Notes under the pieces: generated by a model
Told to the model about the DNA's origin: nothing
Databases searched by the model: none
What the model saw: the letters and a program-made list of their open reading frames with translations, nothing else
Translations under genes and position numbers: made by a program
Shown here: positions 37,662 through 47,290 of the stretch, piece by piece
Layout: every line of letters begins with the position of its first letter
How positions within the stretch are numbered: the first letter of the stretch is position 1
Assembly: GCA_051414805.1 (NCBI GenBank)
Contig: CP166702.1
Span: forward strand, 2,108,001 to 2,172,000
Source: Xenophilus sp003671765
GTDB lineage: Bacteria; Pseudomonadota; Gammaproteobacteria; Burkholderiales; Burkholderiaceae_C
Reading direction: 5' to 3'
DNA length: 64,000 nt

Positions 37662-38867
37662 TCAGGGCGTCTCGCCGAAAAAGTGCATGGCGGCGTCCAC
37701 GCCGCTGCCCGCCAGTGCCACGCCCTGGAGCCGCAACCCCATCTCCACCCCCCGCGACCATGGCGATCAGGGTAAGGTCGTTGCTGTCGCCCAGATGCCC
37801 CATGCGGAACATGCGGCCCTTGAGCTTGCCGAGGCCCGTGCCCAGGGACAGGTCGAAGCGGGCATGGATCAGGCGGCGCAACGCGTCCGCGTCCACGCCC
37901 GCCGGCGTGATCACGCCGGTCAACACCGGCGAGTGGCAGCGCGCGTCGGCGCATTGGATGGGAAGTCCCCAGGCGTCGACGGCTGCCCGCACGCCCGCGG
38001 CCCATCGCTGGTGGCGTGCGAACACGCGCTCCAGGCCCTCGGCCTCCAGCATCTCGATGGCCTCGGCCAATGCGTAGAGCAGGTTGGTGTTGGGCGTGGA
38101 CGGCCAGTAGCCGGTGGCGTTCATTGCCACGATCTCTTCCCAGTCCCAGTACGCGCGCGGCAGGCGGGCGGTGCGCGAGGCCGTCAGTGCCTTCTCCGAC
38201 AGGGCATTGAAGCTGATGCCCGGTGGCAGCATCAGGCCCTTCTGCGAGCCGCTCACCGTGACGTCGACACCCCACTCGTCGTGCCGGTAGTCGGCGCAGG
38301 CCAGGCCCGAGATGGTGTCGACGATCAGCAGTGCGGGATGGCCCGCGGCATCGATGGCATCGCGCACCGCGCGGATGTCGGAGGTCACGCCGGTCGAGGT
38401 CTCGTTGTGCACCACGCACACCGCGCGGATGTCGCCGCGGGTGTCCGCGCGCAGCCGGGCCTCGATGTGGTCGGCATCGACCCCGTGGCGCCAGTGGCCG
38501 GCCTCCGGCAGCAGTGGATCGGCGTGGGGCGTGGCGACCAATTCGGCATCCAGGCCGAGGCGGGTGGCCACAGCGACGCGAAATGCCCGGTCTCGTACAT
38601 CAGCACCTTGTCGCCCGCACTGAGCGTGTTGCACAGCGCCGCCTCCCAGGCGCCCGTGCCCGAGGCCGGGTAGATGACGACCGGCTGCCGGGTCCTGAAG
38701 ATCCGCTGCATGCCCTCGATCACCTGGCGGCCCAGCCGGGCGAACTCGGGGCCGCGGTGGTCGATCGTCGGCAGGCTCATCGCGCGCAGCAGCCGGTCGG
38801 GCACCGGGCTCGGCCCGGGGATCTGCAGGAAGTGGTGGCCGGTGGGGTGTGAATCGAGGGTGAGCAT
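37662..38867 (-). pseudogene. Class V aminotransferase (serine/alanine-glyoxylate type), two compensating frameshifts
   Basis: PLP enzyme of the Aminotran_5 family. The parts read in order across frames: LQIPGPSPVPDRLLRAMSLP at the start, YPASGTGAWEAALCNTLSAG, the PLP-lysine motif SGSQKGLMLPPGISF, RMFRMGHLGDSNDLTLIAMV and the end GVDAAMHFFGETP. Two single-base errors interrupt it: a missing G (C on the plus strand) near 38568-38569 after HFASLW, and one extra G in the C6 run 37748-37753 after LIAMVAG. Corrected, it is about 401 residues, normal for the family. It is the last gene of the operon with the Bug receptor and FAD oxidoreductase. Confidence 0.85.
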
Positions 38868-38912
38868 CGCTGGCGGTCGGCGGCGGCGTTTGCAAGAAGA
38901 GGGCGTTGGAGG

Positions 38913-40316
38913 TCAGCGCGTCATGCGACGCGACAGCGTCTCTTGCGGCAGGTAGGCGCCGGCCTCGCGCAGGCGCGTCACCAGCGCTTCCGTGTCGAGG
39001 TCGCAGGCGGGCTGCCCGGTGGCGAGCGACTGCGCGGCCGCGGTGGCGGCGGCCTGGCCCATCATGTACGCGGCCGACTGCGCCCGGATCGATCCGTGCA
39101 CCTTGGTGTCGCTCGAATGGCAGCGGCCCGCGACCCAGAGGTTCTGCGACCCCCTGGGCACCAGGATGCTGTAGGGGATCCCGACGCTGCCGCCAAGCCC
39201 GAGGTTGTCCTTGCCGTGGAAGTCCTGCAGGAAACGCTCGTACTCCGCCCTGGAGGTGTTGGTCGGATGCACGTCGGTCGGCCGGTTGTAGACGGCGATC
39301 TGGTCCGGAAACTGCCGGCGCCGACGGAAGTCCTCGATGGTCAGTTCGAACTCGCCGACGATGCGGCGCGAGTCCCGCACGCCCATCACCGGGGCGGTGC
39401 TCAGCAGCTCGATCTCTTCGCACCCCGGCACGTAGCGGCGGTAGAACTCGGCGTACTCCACCGCGAGCTTGCGGCCGTGCACCATGCCGTCGCTCAGGCT
39501 GCGAACCGACAGCGGGTCGAGCCCGAACACGTGGCCCGCGTTCAGCGTGGCGCTGCGCGGGCCGATCTTGTTCATGCCCGGAAAGAAGCGGTCTTCCTGC
39601 GAGAAGAAGCCGTCCTCGATGCCCTGCGGCACCAGCTCCTTGCGCACGCGTTCCTTGACCGCATCCACGCCGCGCCAGTCCTCCCCGTAGGCGGAGTCGT
39701 CCCAGTTCATCGCGCCGACGAGCGAACACAGCGTGGACGGGGCGACCGAATCGGTGTCGCGCAGCACCACCTTGCATTGCGCGCCGGTCATGGCCGCCAG
39801 CGCGGCGTCGCCCGTGGCGTCGACGAAGGCCCGGGCCCGGACGTACTCCAGGCCTTCCACGCTGGACAGGATCACGCCCTCGACCCGGCCGTCGACGAAC
39901 TCCGCGTCGGCCACGCGTGAGAAGAAGCGCAGCTCCACCCCGGCCTGGATCGCGAAGTCGTCCAGGATGCGCTTGAGCGCCTCCGGCTTGAACGGCACCC
40001 ACCGGTTGAGCTGCGCATTCAGGAACTCGGGCACCACGTGCGGGCCGAAGGCCTTCTCCTTCCACATGCGCTCCAGCAGCTCCCGCATGAAGCCGCCGGC
40101 CAGCATGCGTTCGCCGTCCGACACGGGCCCGAAGGACGCGACCAGGCCCGAGGTGCCCATGCCGCCCAGGCAGCCGGTGGCTTCGACCAGGAGGGTGCGC
40201 AGGCCCAGGCGCGCGCCGCAGATGGCGGCCGCGCTGCCGGCGGGGCCGCCGCCTGCCACCACCAGGTCGTAGATGGCGCCAGCGCGGATGCTTCGTTGGT
40301 AGCTGAATGTGCTCAT
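38913..40316 (-). CDS. FAD-dependent oxidoreductase (FAD_oxidored family)
   Basis: A 467-residue flavoprotein. The Rossmann FAD motif is YDLVVAGGGPAGSAAAICGA near residue 17, followed by LLVEATGCLGGMGTSGLV. AFVDATGDAALAAMTGAQCK is the second family mark and LWVAGRCHSSDTKVHGSIRA the C-terminal FAD loop. No membrane or secretion signal is visible. It lies between the Bug receptor and the aminotransferase, so it may oxidise the compound imported or its amino/keto product. ATG 40316 is preferred to the slightly longer frame. Confidence 0.88.
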   Translation of the reverse strand: MSTFSYQRSIRAGAIYDLVVAGGGPAGSAAAICGARLGLRTLLVEATGCLGGMGTSGLVASFGPVSDGERMLAGGFMRELLERMWKEKAFGPHVVPEFLNAQLNRWVPFKPEALKRILDDFAIQAGVELRFFSRVADAEFVDGRVEGVILSSVEGLEYVRARAFVDATGDAALAAMTGAQCKVVLRDTDSVAPSTLCSLVGAMNWDDSAYGEDWRGVDAVKERVRKELVPQGIEDGFFSQEDRFFPGMNKIGPRSATLNAGHVFGLDPLSVRSLSDGMVHGRKLAVEYAEFYRRYVPGCEEIELLSTAPVMGVRDSRRIVGEFELTIEDFRRRRQFPDQIAVYNRPTDVHPTNTSRAEYERFLQDFHGKDNLGLGGSVGIPYSILVPRGSQNLWVAGRCHSSDTKVHGSIRAQSAAYMMGQAAATAAAQSLATGQPACDLDTEALVTRLREAGAYLPQETLSRRMTR

Positions 40317-40350
40317 GGATCGGGGTTGCGGAAACAAGGGGGCGTGGCGG

Positions 40351-41337
40351 CTACTTCGCGGACACGGGCTGCGTGACCCTGGCGAAGCGCTGGATCTCGT
40401 CGCGGATGAAACGGCCGAATTCCTGCGGCGGCTGGGTCGCCACTTCGAACCCCATGTCGGCCATCAGGCGGGCGACCTGCTCGTCCTTCAGCAGCGCCAC
40501 GACGTCCGAGGAGATCTTCCCGGCCACCGCGGATGGAATGCCGGCGGGGCCGCACAGCCCCGCCCAGTTGACGACCTCGTAGCCGGGGTAGGTCTCGGCG
40601 ATGGCCGGCCAGTCGGGGTAGAGCGGGCTTCTCCTGGCGCTGGTCACGCCCAGCACCTTGAGCTGTCCTGCCTTGACGAAGGGCTCGGCCGAGCTGGCCA
40701 CGGCAAAGCCCATCGGAATCAGGCCGCCCACCATGTCGGTGTACAGCTTGGCGGCGCCGTTGTAGGGCACGTGCAGCAGGTCGATGCCCGCTGCGTTGCA
40801 CAGCAGTTCTCCGGCGAGCTGCGCCGCCGTACCGATGCCGTTCGATCCGAACGAGAGCTTGCCCGGCTGGCTCTTCGCCAGCGCGACCAGTTCCCGGATG
40901 TCGTTGGCCGGCAGCGACCTGGCGCCCACGAGCACCGTGGTGTAGTAGCCCAGCCGCGCCAGCGGGGTGAAGTCCTTGACGGCGTCGTAGGGCAGGTCGT
41001 TGCGCTGCACGGCGTTGATGCTCAGCGAGCTGCCCAGCAGGCCGAAAGTGTGGCCGTCGGGATTGGCGCGGGCCAGCGCCGTGCTGCCGATCACCACGCC
41101 ACCGCCCGGCCGGTTCTCGACGATGACCGAACGCTTCCATTGCGCCTCCAGGCGCTCGGCCAGCACGCGCGCCAGCCGGTCCGCGGCACCGCCGGCGGTC
41201 TGGGGCACGATCATGTGCACGGTTCGTCCGGGGTAGCTCTGCCCCCATGCAGTCAGGGCCGGCGCGAGGCCTGCCAGCCCCAGGGCCTGCAGGGCCAGCC
41301 GGCGCGATGGCAGCGTCGCGCGACAGCTCGCTTTCAT
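40351..41337 (-). CDS. Bug-family (tripartite tricarboxylate transporter) solute receptor
   Basis: A 328-residue periplasmic binding protein of the Bug/TctC type, very common in Burkholderiales. It has a twin-arginine-like or Sec signal (SRRLALQALGLAGLAPALTA), then YPGRTVHMIVPQTAGGAADR and LLHVPYNGAAKLYTDMVGG, the usual carboxylate-binding elements. No TctA/TctB membrane genes are nearby, which is normal for these orphan receptors. AAGGAGAC precedes ATG 41337. It is divergent from the LysR gene and first in the operon. The substrate is unknown; small carboxylates are usual. Confidence 0.93.
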   Translation of the reverse strand: MKASCRATLPSRRLALQALGLAGLAPALTAWGQSYPGRTVHMIVPQTAGGAADRLARVLAERLEAQWKRSVIVENRPGGGVVIGSTALARANPDGHTFGLLGSSLSINAVQRNDLPYDAVKDFTPLARLGYYTTVLVGARSLPANDIRELVALAKSQPGKLSFGSNGIGTAAQLAGELLCNAAGIDLLHVPYNGAAKLYTDMVGGLIPMGFAVASSAEPFVKAGQLKVLGVTSARRSPLYPDWPAIAETYPGYEVVNWAGLCGPAGIPSAVAGKISSDVVALLKDEQVARLMADMGFEVATQPPQEFGRFIRDEIQRFARVTQPVSAK

Positions 41338-41424
41338 GGATGTCTCCTTCGTTCTTGTCGATGCAACGCCCAAATTCTTGGCTGCGGGCCGCCATCGATC
41401 AATTGAAAAGAACACCGTATCCCT

Positions 41425-41437
41425 TAACCTTTGGTTA
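41425..41437. promoter_or_regulatory. Candidate LysR binding site in the divergent gap
   Basis: TAACC-TTT-GGTTA is a perfect inverted repeat within the 123-bp gap between the LysR gene and the Bug-receptor operon. Position and dyad symmetry suit a LysR site. Confidence 0.5.
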
Positions 41438-41460
41438 TACGCAAAGAAGGTGGTGAATCG

Positions 41461-42351
41461 ATGAACCTGAGGCACATGGAAGTCTTCCGGGCCGTGATGC
41501 TCACCGGCAGCATCAGCGGCGCGGCGGAAATCCTGCACGTCTCCCAACCGGCCGTGAGCAAGCTGCTGGCCCATGCCGCGCGGCAGAGCCAGCTGGTCCT
41601 GTTCGAGCGCATCAAGGGGCGGCTGGTGCCCACGCCCGAGGCGCAGCAGCTGTACGAGGAGGTGGAGAAGCTCTGGCGAGGCGTCGAGCGCGTGCGCGAC
41701 GTCACGCGTGGCCTGGGGGATCCGAACTCAGGCGTGTTGCGGCTCGCCGTCTCCGCGAGCCTGGGCACGCACCTGGTGCCGCGGGCCGTCGCCTTGCTCT
41801 ACGAGCGACACGAGCACGTCAAGGTCAGCATGGAGATCCTGATCGCGCCCATCATGGTGGAGGCGCTGCTCGACCAGAGCGCACATCTGGGCATCGCCAT
41901 GCAGCCCATCGACCACCCCAACCTGTCGGCGGTGCGCAGCTACGCCTGCGGCCTCGCGTGCGTGATGCGCAAGGACCACCGCCTGGCCGCGAAGCGCGAG
42001 ATCGTTGCGCGCGACCTCGGCGGCGAACGGGTCATTTCCTCGCCGGCCGCCACGCCTTACGGCCAGAGCCTGCGCCGTGCCTACGGGGCCGCGGCGCGCT
42101 CCGCCAAGCTCGACATCGAGGTGCGCTCGGCAGCCAGTGCCTGCTGGTTCGCGCAGGCGGGGGCGGGCATCGCGGTCGTCGACCGCGCCGCGGTGGCCGG
42201 ACATTCCTTTGGCGACCTGGTGGTGCGGCCGTTCCGGTGCAAGGAGTCGCTCGAAGTGCGCATCCTGCGCAATGCGTACCGGCCTCTGTCCGTGCTGCAG
42301 CGGAGCTTCTGCGATGCCTTCGAACAGGCCTGGTCGGAAAGCCTGGGCTAG
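41461..42351 (+). CDS. LysR-family regulator of the Bug/FAD/aminotransferase operon
   Basis: A 296-residue LysR protein. The N-terminal helix-turn-helix is typical (MNLRHMEVFRAVMLTGSISG, then AAEILHVSQPAVSKLLAHAA), and the effector domain follows from about residue 90. Its divergent position makes it the probable activator of the neighbouring operon, with the transported compound or its product as likely effector. AAGGTGG precedes ATG 41461. Confidence 0.93.
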   Translation: MNLRHMEVFRAVMLTGSISGAAEILHVSQPAVSKLLAHAARQSQLVLFERIKGRLVPTPEAQQLYEEVEKLWRGVERVRDVTRGLGDPNSGVLRLAVSASLGTHLVPRAVALLYERHEHVKVSMEILIAPIMVEALLDQSAHLGIAMQPIDHPNLSAVRSYACGLACVMRKDHRLAAKREIVARDLGGERVISSPAATPYGQSLRRAYGAAARSAKLDIEVRSAASACWFAQAGAGIAVVDRAAVAGHSFGDLVVRPFRCKESLEVRILRNAYRPLSVLQRSFCDAFEQAWSESLG

Positions 42352-42363
42352 CGCCGCGCGCTT

Positions 42364-42849
42364 TCACGCCGCACTGGCCTCATCCTGCTGCGCCGACGGC
42401 TCGGCCGACCGTTCGGTCTTGATGAAGCTGATCTTGCCGTTGGGCTCCAGCACGGCCCACTCGACCTCCGACAGCTGCGCGATGCCCGCCAGGCGCATCT
42501 CGGACTGGATCTCCCCGATCGTCAGGCGGTCGCGCTTCAGGCTGTGCTGCAGCACCTCGCCATGGCGCACGATCACGCGCGGTTCGCCTTCGAGCAGGCG
42601 GGCCGCGCGCGGCGAGAGATACGAGAACCAACTGAGCACCAGCCCCCAGAACGCGAAGGTGCAGATCGCGAGGGTCGCCCCGGTGATGCTGAAGTCGTTC
42701 TGCGTGATGCCCTGCTGGATCAGGTCGCCGATCACGACCATGACGATGAACTCGAAGGGCGTCATCTGGCCCAGCTCGCGCTTGCCCAGCACCCGCACCA
42801 GCAGGTACACGATCGCGAACATGACGGTGGCGCGCAGGACGATTTCCAT
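42364..42849 (-). CDS. DUF421/YetF-family membrane protein
   Basis: A 161-residue protein with three N-terminal membrane helices (MEIVLRATVMFAIVYLLVRV onward) and a cytosolic domain with the family block RVIVRHGEVLQHSLKRDRLT. ELGQMTPFEFIVMVVIGDLI is the classic DUF421 motif. The function is unknown; Bacillus relatives are spore membrane proteins. Its ATG overlaps the stop of the upstream gene (ATGA). The C-terminus is Ala/Ser rich. Confidence 0.9.
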   Translation of the reverse strand: MEIVLRATVMFAIVYLLVRVLGKRELGQMTPFEFIVMVVIGDLIQQGITQNDFSITGATLAICTFAFWGLVLSWFSYLSPRAARLLEGEPRVIVRHGEVLQHSLKRDRLTIGEIQSEMRLAGIAQLSEVEWAVLEPNGKISFIKTERSAEPSAQQDEASAA

Positions 42850-43382
42850 CAGAAGAGCACCTTCATCGAGCGATGCATCGCCGCCAGCGGCCGGCCTGCA
42901 TCCTTGAGCCGGATCTCGCCTTCCACATGGCCGAAGAGGCGCGGGTTGATCTGGGCCGAGATCTTGATCAGCGCATCCTGCCCGGGCTTCAGGGGGCCGA
43001 ACTGGAAGGTGAAGTTGCTGTCCTCGCCCGACTCCTTCTCGGGCGTGGGCACCATGCCGTTCACGGTGATGTTCTGCCACAGGCTGGGTGCGATCTCCAG
43101 TTCGAGGCGCTCGACCGGCTGCCGTGCATGGACGTGCACGAGCATCTCGAAGAAGTCGCCGGTGCGGATGACCGCCGGCATCTCCACACGCATGCTGGCC
43201 GCCTCGCCCTCGGTCGTGCGCGCCTCGAGCCCGGCATGGCCCAGCCATCCCGACAGCCCCAGCACCAACAGCAGCCCGAGCACGATGACGGACAGGGGGC
43301 TCGCGTGGCGGTCGTACCACTTCGACTTCAGGTGGTCTTCCTGCAATCCGTGCGGCAGGGGGATGTCGTTGGGCGCTTTCAT
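42849..43382 (-). CDS. Hypothetical membrane-anchored protein
   Basis: A 177-residue protein that I do not recognise. A cytosolic N-terminus of about 35 residues is followed by one membrane helix (SPLSVIVLGLLLVLGLSGWL) and a mostly beta-looking outer domain with several aromatic-hydrophobic strands (FNFTF-like stretches, ALIKISAQINP). It is translationally coupled to the DUF421 gene by ATGA, so the two probably act together in the membrane. ATG 43382 is chosen because the upstream in-frame extension is Arg/Cys rich and unlike the rest. Confidence 0.72.
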   Translation of the reverse strand: MKAPNDIPLPHGLQEDHLKSKWYDRHASPLSVIVLGLLLVLGLSGWLGHAGLEARTTEGEAASMRVEMPAVIRTGDFFEMLVHVHARQPVERLELEIAPSLWQNITVNGMVPTPEKESGEDSNFTFQFGPLKPGQDALIKISAQINPRLFGHVEGEIRLKDAGRPLAAMHRSMKVLF

Positions 43383-43490
43383 GTCGTGGAGGCGGCAATC
43401 GCTGCTGTGCCGCGCACGCCCGCACGGTGGCAGGCTCCGGCGCCGCATTTAGGCAGGCTTCGACGCTCGCGCGGGCGCCGCGGTCGGCCT

Positions 43491-43509
43491 GTAGGAGCGG
43501 CTTGCGGCC
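43491..43509. repeat. REP-like sequence, single copy seen
   Basis: GTAGGAGCGGCTTGCGGCC resembles the REP/ERIC-like cores common in Pseudomonas and Xanthomonas (GTAGGAGCG...CTTGC). It lies between two divergent genes and has a short internal dyad. Only one copy is seen in this window, so the call is tentative. Confidence 0.3.
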
Positions 43510-43572
43510 AGCGGTCGGACCTCACCGTTTGCTCTCCGCACCGTCGCCCGTTCGCGGGTACGATGGCCCGGC

Positions 43573-45776
43573 GTGGTCGAAGAAGGCAGCGCGCACGAGG
43601 AGTTCAGATTGATCCAGCGAATCTCCGCCGCGCAGCGCACCGCCAGCCTCGACGATGAGCAGCGCAAGGCGCTCCTGATGATCGCTTCCGGCGCGCCCCT
43701 GCCCCAATGCCTGGACGCACTGACGGAGGCCGTCGCGCGCCTGGCGCCCGGCGCCCGCGCCTGCGTGCTGCTGGCCAACCCCGAGCGCAGCGCCGTGGGC
43801 GAAAGCTATTCGTCGCATTTGCCGCCCGGCTTCGCGGACGCCGTGCGCGGGCTGCCGATCGGCCAGGCACTGATCGGCACCTGCGGCGTGGCCATCCACC
43901 AGGGCCAGCCGGTGACCTGCGAGGACATCGAGCGGTCGACGCTGTGGGCGCCGGCCTGGCGGTCCCTGTGCCTGGCCAACGGCATCCTGGCCTGCCATTC
44001 CCACCCGGCACTGGCGCAGGGTGGGCAGGCCGTGGGCTCCTTCTTCCTGTGCCTGTCGCAGGCACGCGCGCCCGACGCATGGGAGCGTCGCGTGGCCGAA
44101 TTCGGCGCGCTCGCCACGAGCATCGTGGTCGAGCGCGATCGCGCCGCGACCCATCAACGGCGGGAGATGCAGGCCCTGTCCCGCCTCCAGGCGCTGAGCG
44201 CCGAACTGGTCGGCCCGGGCGAGTTCGAGGCCCTGCTGCAGAAGATCCTGGCGGCCGCGGCGGACATCTCCGGCACCGACAAGGGCAACATCCAGATCTA
44301 TGACCCGGTGCGCGGCACGTTGAGGATCGTCGTGCACCAGGGCCTGGGCCAGCGCCTGGTCGATCATTTCCGCGAGGACGGGTGGGACGCGAGCTGCGGG
44401 GCGGCCGCCAAGCAGGTGCAGCGCCTGATCGTGCCCGACGTGCAGCAGCTCGAGGGGCTGCGCGGCACCCTGGGCCTGGAGATCGTGGTCGAGGACGACA
44501 TCCGCTCGATCCAGTGCACGCCGCTGGTGACGCGCGACGGGCGGCTGCTGGGCATGCTGAACAACCACTACCGGTGGCCCGGCGGGCCCACGGCCGATGC
44601 GCTGCGCTACATCGACCTGCTCGCGCGCCAGGCCGCGGAGCTGATCGAGCGGCACCAGACCGAATCGGAGCTGGCCGAAGAGCGCCGGCGAAAGGACGAA
44701 TTCCTGGCGATGCTCGCGCACGAGCTGCGCAACCCGCTCGCGCCGCTGCGCAACATGCTGGAACTGCAGAAGCTCGCGGAGGGCGACGAGGCGGTCACGC
44801 GCACGGCGCGGGCCGTGATGGAGCGGCAGGTCGTGCAGCTGGTGCGGCTGGTGGACGATCTGCTGGACGTCAATCGCATCACGCGCGGGCGGCTCGACCT
44901 GCGCCTGCAACCGATGCCGCTGCAGGCCGCGGTGCAGCATGCGGTGGAGGTCTGCCGGCCCAAGCTCGAGGAGCATGGCCACCGCCTCTCGCTCGACGTG
45001 CCCGAGGCACCGGTGATGCTTGCCGGCGATCTCGCGCGCCTCACGCAGGTTTTCGGCAATCTGCTGGCGAACGCCATCAAGTACACGCCCGCCGGCGGCG
45101 ACATCTTGCTGCGCATGGTCCCGCTCGGCGAGGAGGTGGAAGTCACCGTCACCGACAACGGCGCAGGGATCCCCGCCGAGCACATCGAGCGCATCTTCGA
45201 CCTCTTCAGCCAGGTCGATCGGACGCTGGAGCGAGCGCAGGGCGGGCTGGGCATCGGGCTCATGCTGGTGCGGCAACTGGTGACGCTGCACGGCGGCACG
45301 GTCCAGGCCTTCAGCAGGGGCTTGGGGCACGGAGCGAGTTCCGGGTCCGGCTGCCCTCGACCGCGGGCGCGCTGCAGGGCGAGCCGCCCGTTGCGCAGGT
45401 CCCGGCTTCGTCGCCGGCGCGTCGCGTCCTCGTGGTCGACGACAACCTGGATGCCGCCCGGTCGCTGGTGGCACTGCTCAACGTGAAGGGCCATCGCGCG
45501 CGCATGGCGCTCGATGGCTCGCAGGCGCTCGCGGTGGCCGAGGACATGCAGCCGGAGGTCATCCTGATGGACATCGGCATGCCGGGGCTGAACGGGCTCG
45601 AGACGTGCCGGCGACTGCGCGAACAGCCATGGGGCCGGCAGATCACGATCGTGGCGCTGACCGGGCTCGGCCAGGCGAGCGACCGCGCGGAGAGCGAGCG
45701 CGCCGGCTTCGATGCCCACCTGGTCAAGCCCGTGGACCTCACCACCTTGAGCAGGTTCCTGGCGAACGCCCCCTGA
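43573..45776 (+). pseudogene. GAF-GAF-histidine kinase-receiver hybrid, one-base frameshift
   Basis: Sensor protein with no membrane helix. Residues about 40-190 and 215-365 look like two GAF domains. HisKA follows (MLAHELRNPLAPLRNM, phospho-His383), then the HATPase domain (NLLANAIKYTPAGGDIL, VTDNGAGIPAEHIERIFDLF, GGLGIGLMLVRQL). A receiver domain is in another frame: VLVVDDNLDAARSL, phospho-Asp in VILMDIGMPGLNG, ALTG and KPVD. The frames meet at 45331-45332, where one added G gives ...GxGSEFRVRLP and a protein of about 734 residues. GTG 43573 opens the frame; TTG 43609, with GAGGAG 6 bases upstream, is an equally good start. Isolated gene, so the partner is unknown. Confidence 0.82.
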
Positions 45777-45819
45777 CGGCTGAGCCGCACACGCGCGCTC
45801 GATGCAGCGCGCGGCCGGA

Positions 45820-46062
45820 TCAGGGCGCCGAGCTGTTCTCCCTCTGCAGGTATTCGGCGATCCAGGCGCGCGCCCGTTCGGCCAGCGCCGTCCTCACCTT
45901 CTCGGCGGCCTCTCCGTGCCGGGACATCGATACCCGGCACATGGGCACGCCGCGGCGGCACACCACGGCGATGTGCTGATCTTCCTCGTGCAGGATCTCC
46001 ATGCTCCAGTCCTGCGGGGCGAGCGGCTGTTCATGAGGGGCCCCTTCTCGATCGAGCTTCAC
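45820..46062 (-). CDS. Small hypothetical protein
   Basis: An 80-residue protein with no family that I recognise. Start GTG 46062 has GGAGG 5 bases upstream, a stronger site than the internal ATG at MEILHEEDQHIAVV. The middle forms likely strands (QHIAVVCRRGVPMCRVSMSR) and the end a charged helix (EKVRTALAERARAWIAEYLQ). It is convergent with the hybrid kinase; the 43-bp gap holds an inverted repeat GCGCGCT-CGATGC-AGCGCGC (45793-45812) that may end both transcripts. Confidence 0.6.
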   Translation of the reverse strand: MKLDREGAPHEQPLAPQDWSMEILHEEDQHIAVVCRRGVPMCRVSMSRHGEAAEKVRTALAERARAWIAEYLQRENSSAP

Positions 46063-46219
46063 ACGTGCCTCCAGCAAATATCGTGACGAGCTTACTTCGC
46101 GTGCCGCGGCGCGGCCGCAAGGCGTGCGGCAATTCTTGCAGCAAGAGTGCCGGATGGCAGGCAGGCAGGCGCCTGGAACGCGTTCGCCGGCTGGCCCCGC
46201 AATTGCTGGCAATGGACGC

Positions 46220-46591
46220 ATGACATCGATGCGACATGGCGGCAACGGACCGAGACGCCCCCAGGGGCCCCACGCCCGGCCCGAGGACTTCGCCCCGGTT
46301 CGGCAGGGTGCTCCACGGACCCGGACGGCGTTCGAGATGGCGATCGACATGCGAGCGGCGGAGGTCGACGTCCCGCCCTATCCCGAGATCCTCCACGCGC
46401 TCGGCCAGCCCATGCACGCCGACCACGCCCGGCTCCTGGACCTGGCCTATCTGCACCTGTGCGACGCCTGGGAATTCCAGGTGCGGGCGCTGTACGCGAG
46501 CTGGACGAGGCGGCAGGACGCCGGGCGGCGGCCGATCGCCAGCCGTGCCGGCGAGATGTTCAGGCGCTCCGGGCCTGCGGTGGATGACTGA
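46220..46591 (+). CDS. Small hypothetical protein, start uncertain
   Basis: A frame of up to 123 residues from ATG 46220. The C-terminal 80 residues (from ATG 46337, MAIDMRAAEVDVPPYPEILH) have strong G/C third-position bias and look like a genuine folded helix bundle (DLAYLHLCDAWEFQVRALYA). The part before it is low complexity and may be untranslated. No family is recognised and there is no clear ribosome site for either start. It is divergent from the gene at 45820-46062. Confidence 0.45.
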   Translation: MTSMRHGGNGPRRPQGPHARPEDFAPVRQGAPRTRTAFEMAIDMRAAEVDVPPYPEILHALGQPMHADHARLLDLAYLHLCDAWEFQVRALYASWTRRQDAGRRPIASRAGEMFRRSGPAVDD

Positions 46592-46769
46592 GGGCGCGTG
46601 CCGGGGCGCTCCCCTTCGCGAACGGGCATGCGTTGGACGAATGGTGTTCGCGCCTGGCCCCGGAGCGCCTAGACTGCCGGGCTTTCCTCGTCGATCGGCG
46701 GGCCGTGGCCGCAGAGTGGCTGCCGCCGAGGCCCGGCCATCGGCGAGTGTTTTCCCGTGAAGGTTCTGG

Positions 46770-47210
46770 GTGCTTCTTGAACGCTTGATCTACGCCAGTC
46801 GAAAGGCACCGGATGTCGATGTGCCCGCACTGGTCGTGCAGGCCGCGCGCTGCAACGAGGCCGCCGGCATCACCGGCGCGCTGGCGACGCTCGAGGACGA
46901 TTTCTTCCAGTACCTCGAGGGCACCACGGCGGCGCTGGATGCCTTGCTTCTGAAACTGCTGGCCGACCCGCGTCACTCCGACCTCAAGGTGCTGGAGCGG
47001 CGCGCCATTCCGAGACGCATGTTCGGCGACTGGCGGATGGCGCACCTGCAATGGAACGCCGACACCGAGGCGATCTTCCGCAGTTTCTCGCCGGATTCGC
47101 GCCGTGACCTGCGGGACATCGATCCCAGCACCTGTGCCGCCATGTTCCGGGCGTGGCTGGCCCTGCTCGAAGGCGGCGGTCCGACGCTCAAGGACATGAA
47201 CCTCCGGTGA
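46770..47210 (+). CDS. Single-domain BLUF blue-light sensor
   Basis: A 146-residue BLUF protein that binds FAD and senses blue light. All key residues are in place: Tyr8 (LIYAS), Asn29 (CNEAAGITGAL), Gln47 (FFQYLEGT), and Trp88 and Met90 (GDWRMA). After the roughly 95-residue BLUF fold comes a short helical tail that in relatives contacts partner proteins. No output domain (EAL, GGDEF, cyclase) is attached or adjacent, so it should act through a partner. GTG 46770 is the start, with GAAGG 7 bases upstream. Neighbouring genes give no clear partner. Confidence 0.9.
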   Translation: MLLERLIYASRKAPDVDVPALVVQAARCNEAAGITGALATLEDDFFQYLEGTTAALDALLLKLLADPRHSDLKVLERRAIPRRMFGDWRMAHLQWNADTEAIFRSFSPDSRRDLRDIDPSTCAAMFRAWLALLEGGGPTLKDMNLR

Positions 47211-47290
47211 GCGGGCTGCCGCCGTGTTGCGGCAGTCGAGCGCACCGGCCGGCACGCGGGCGGCCGAGCCCGTCCCGCGCGTCACGGCGC

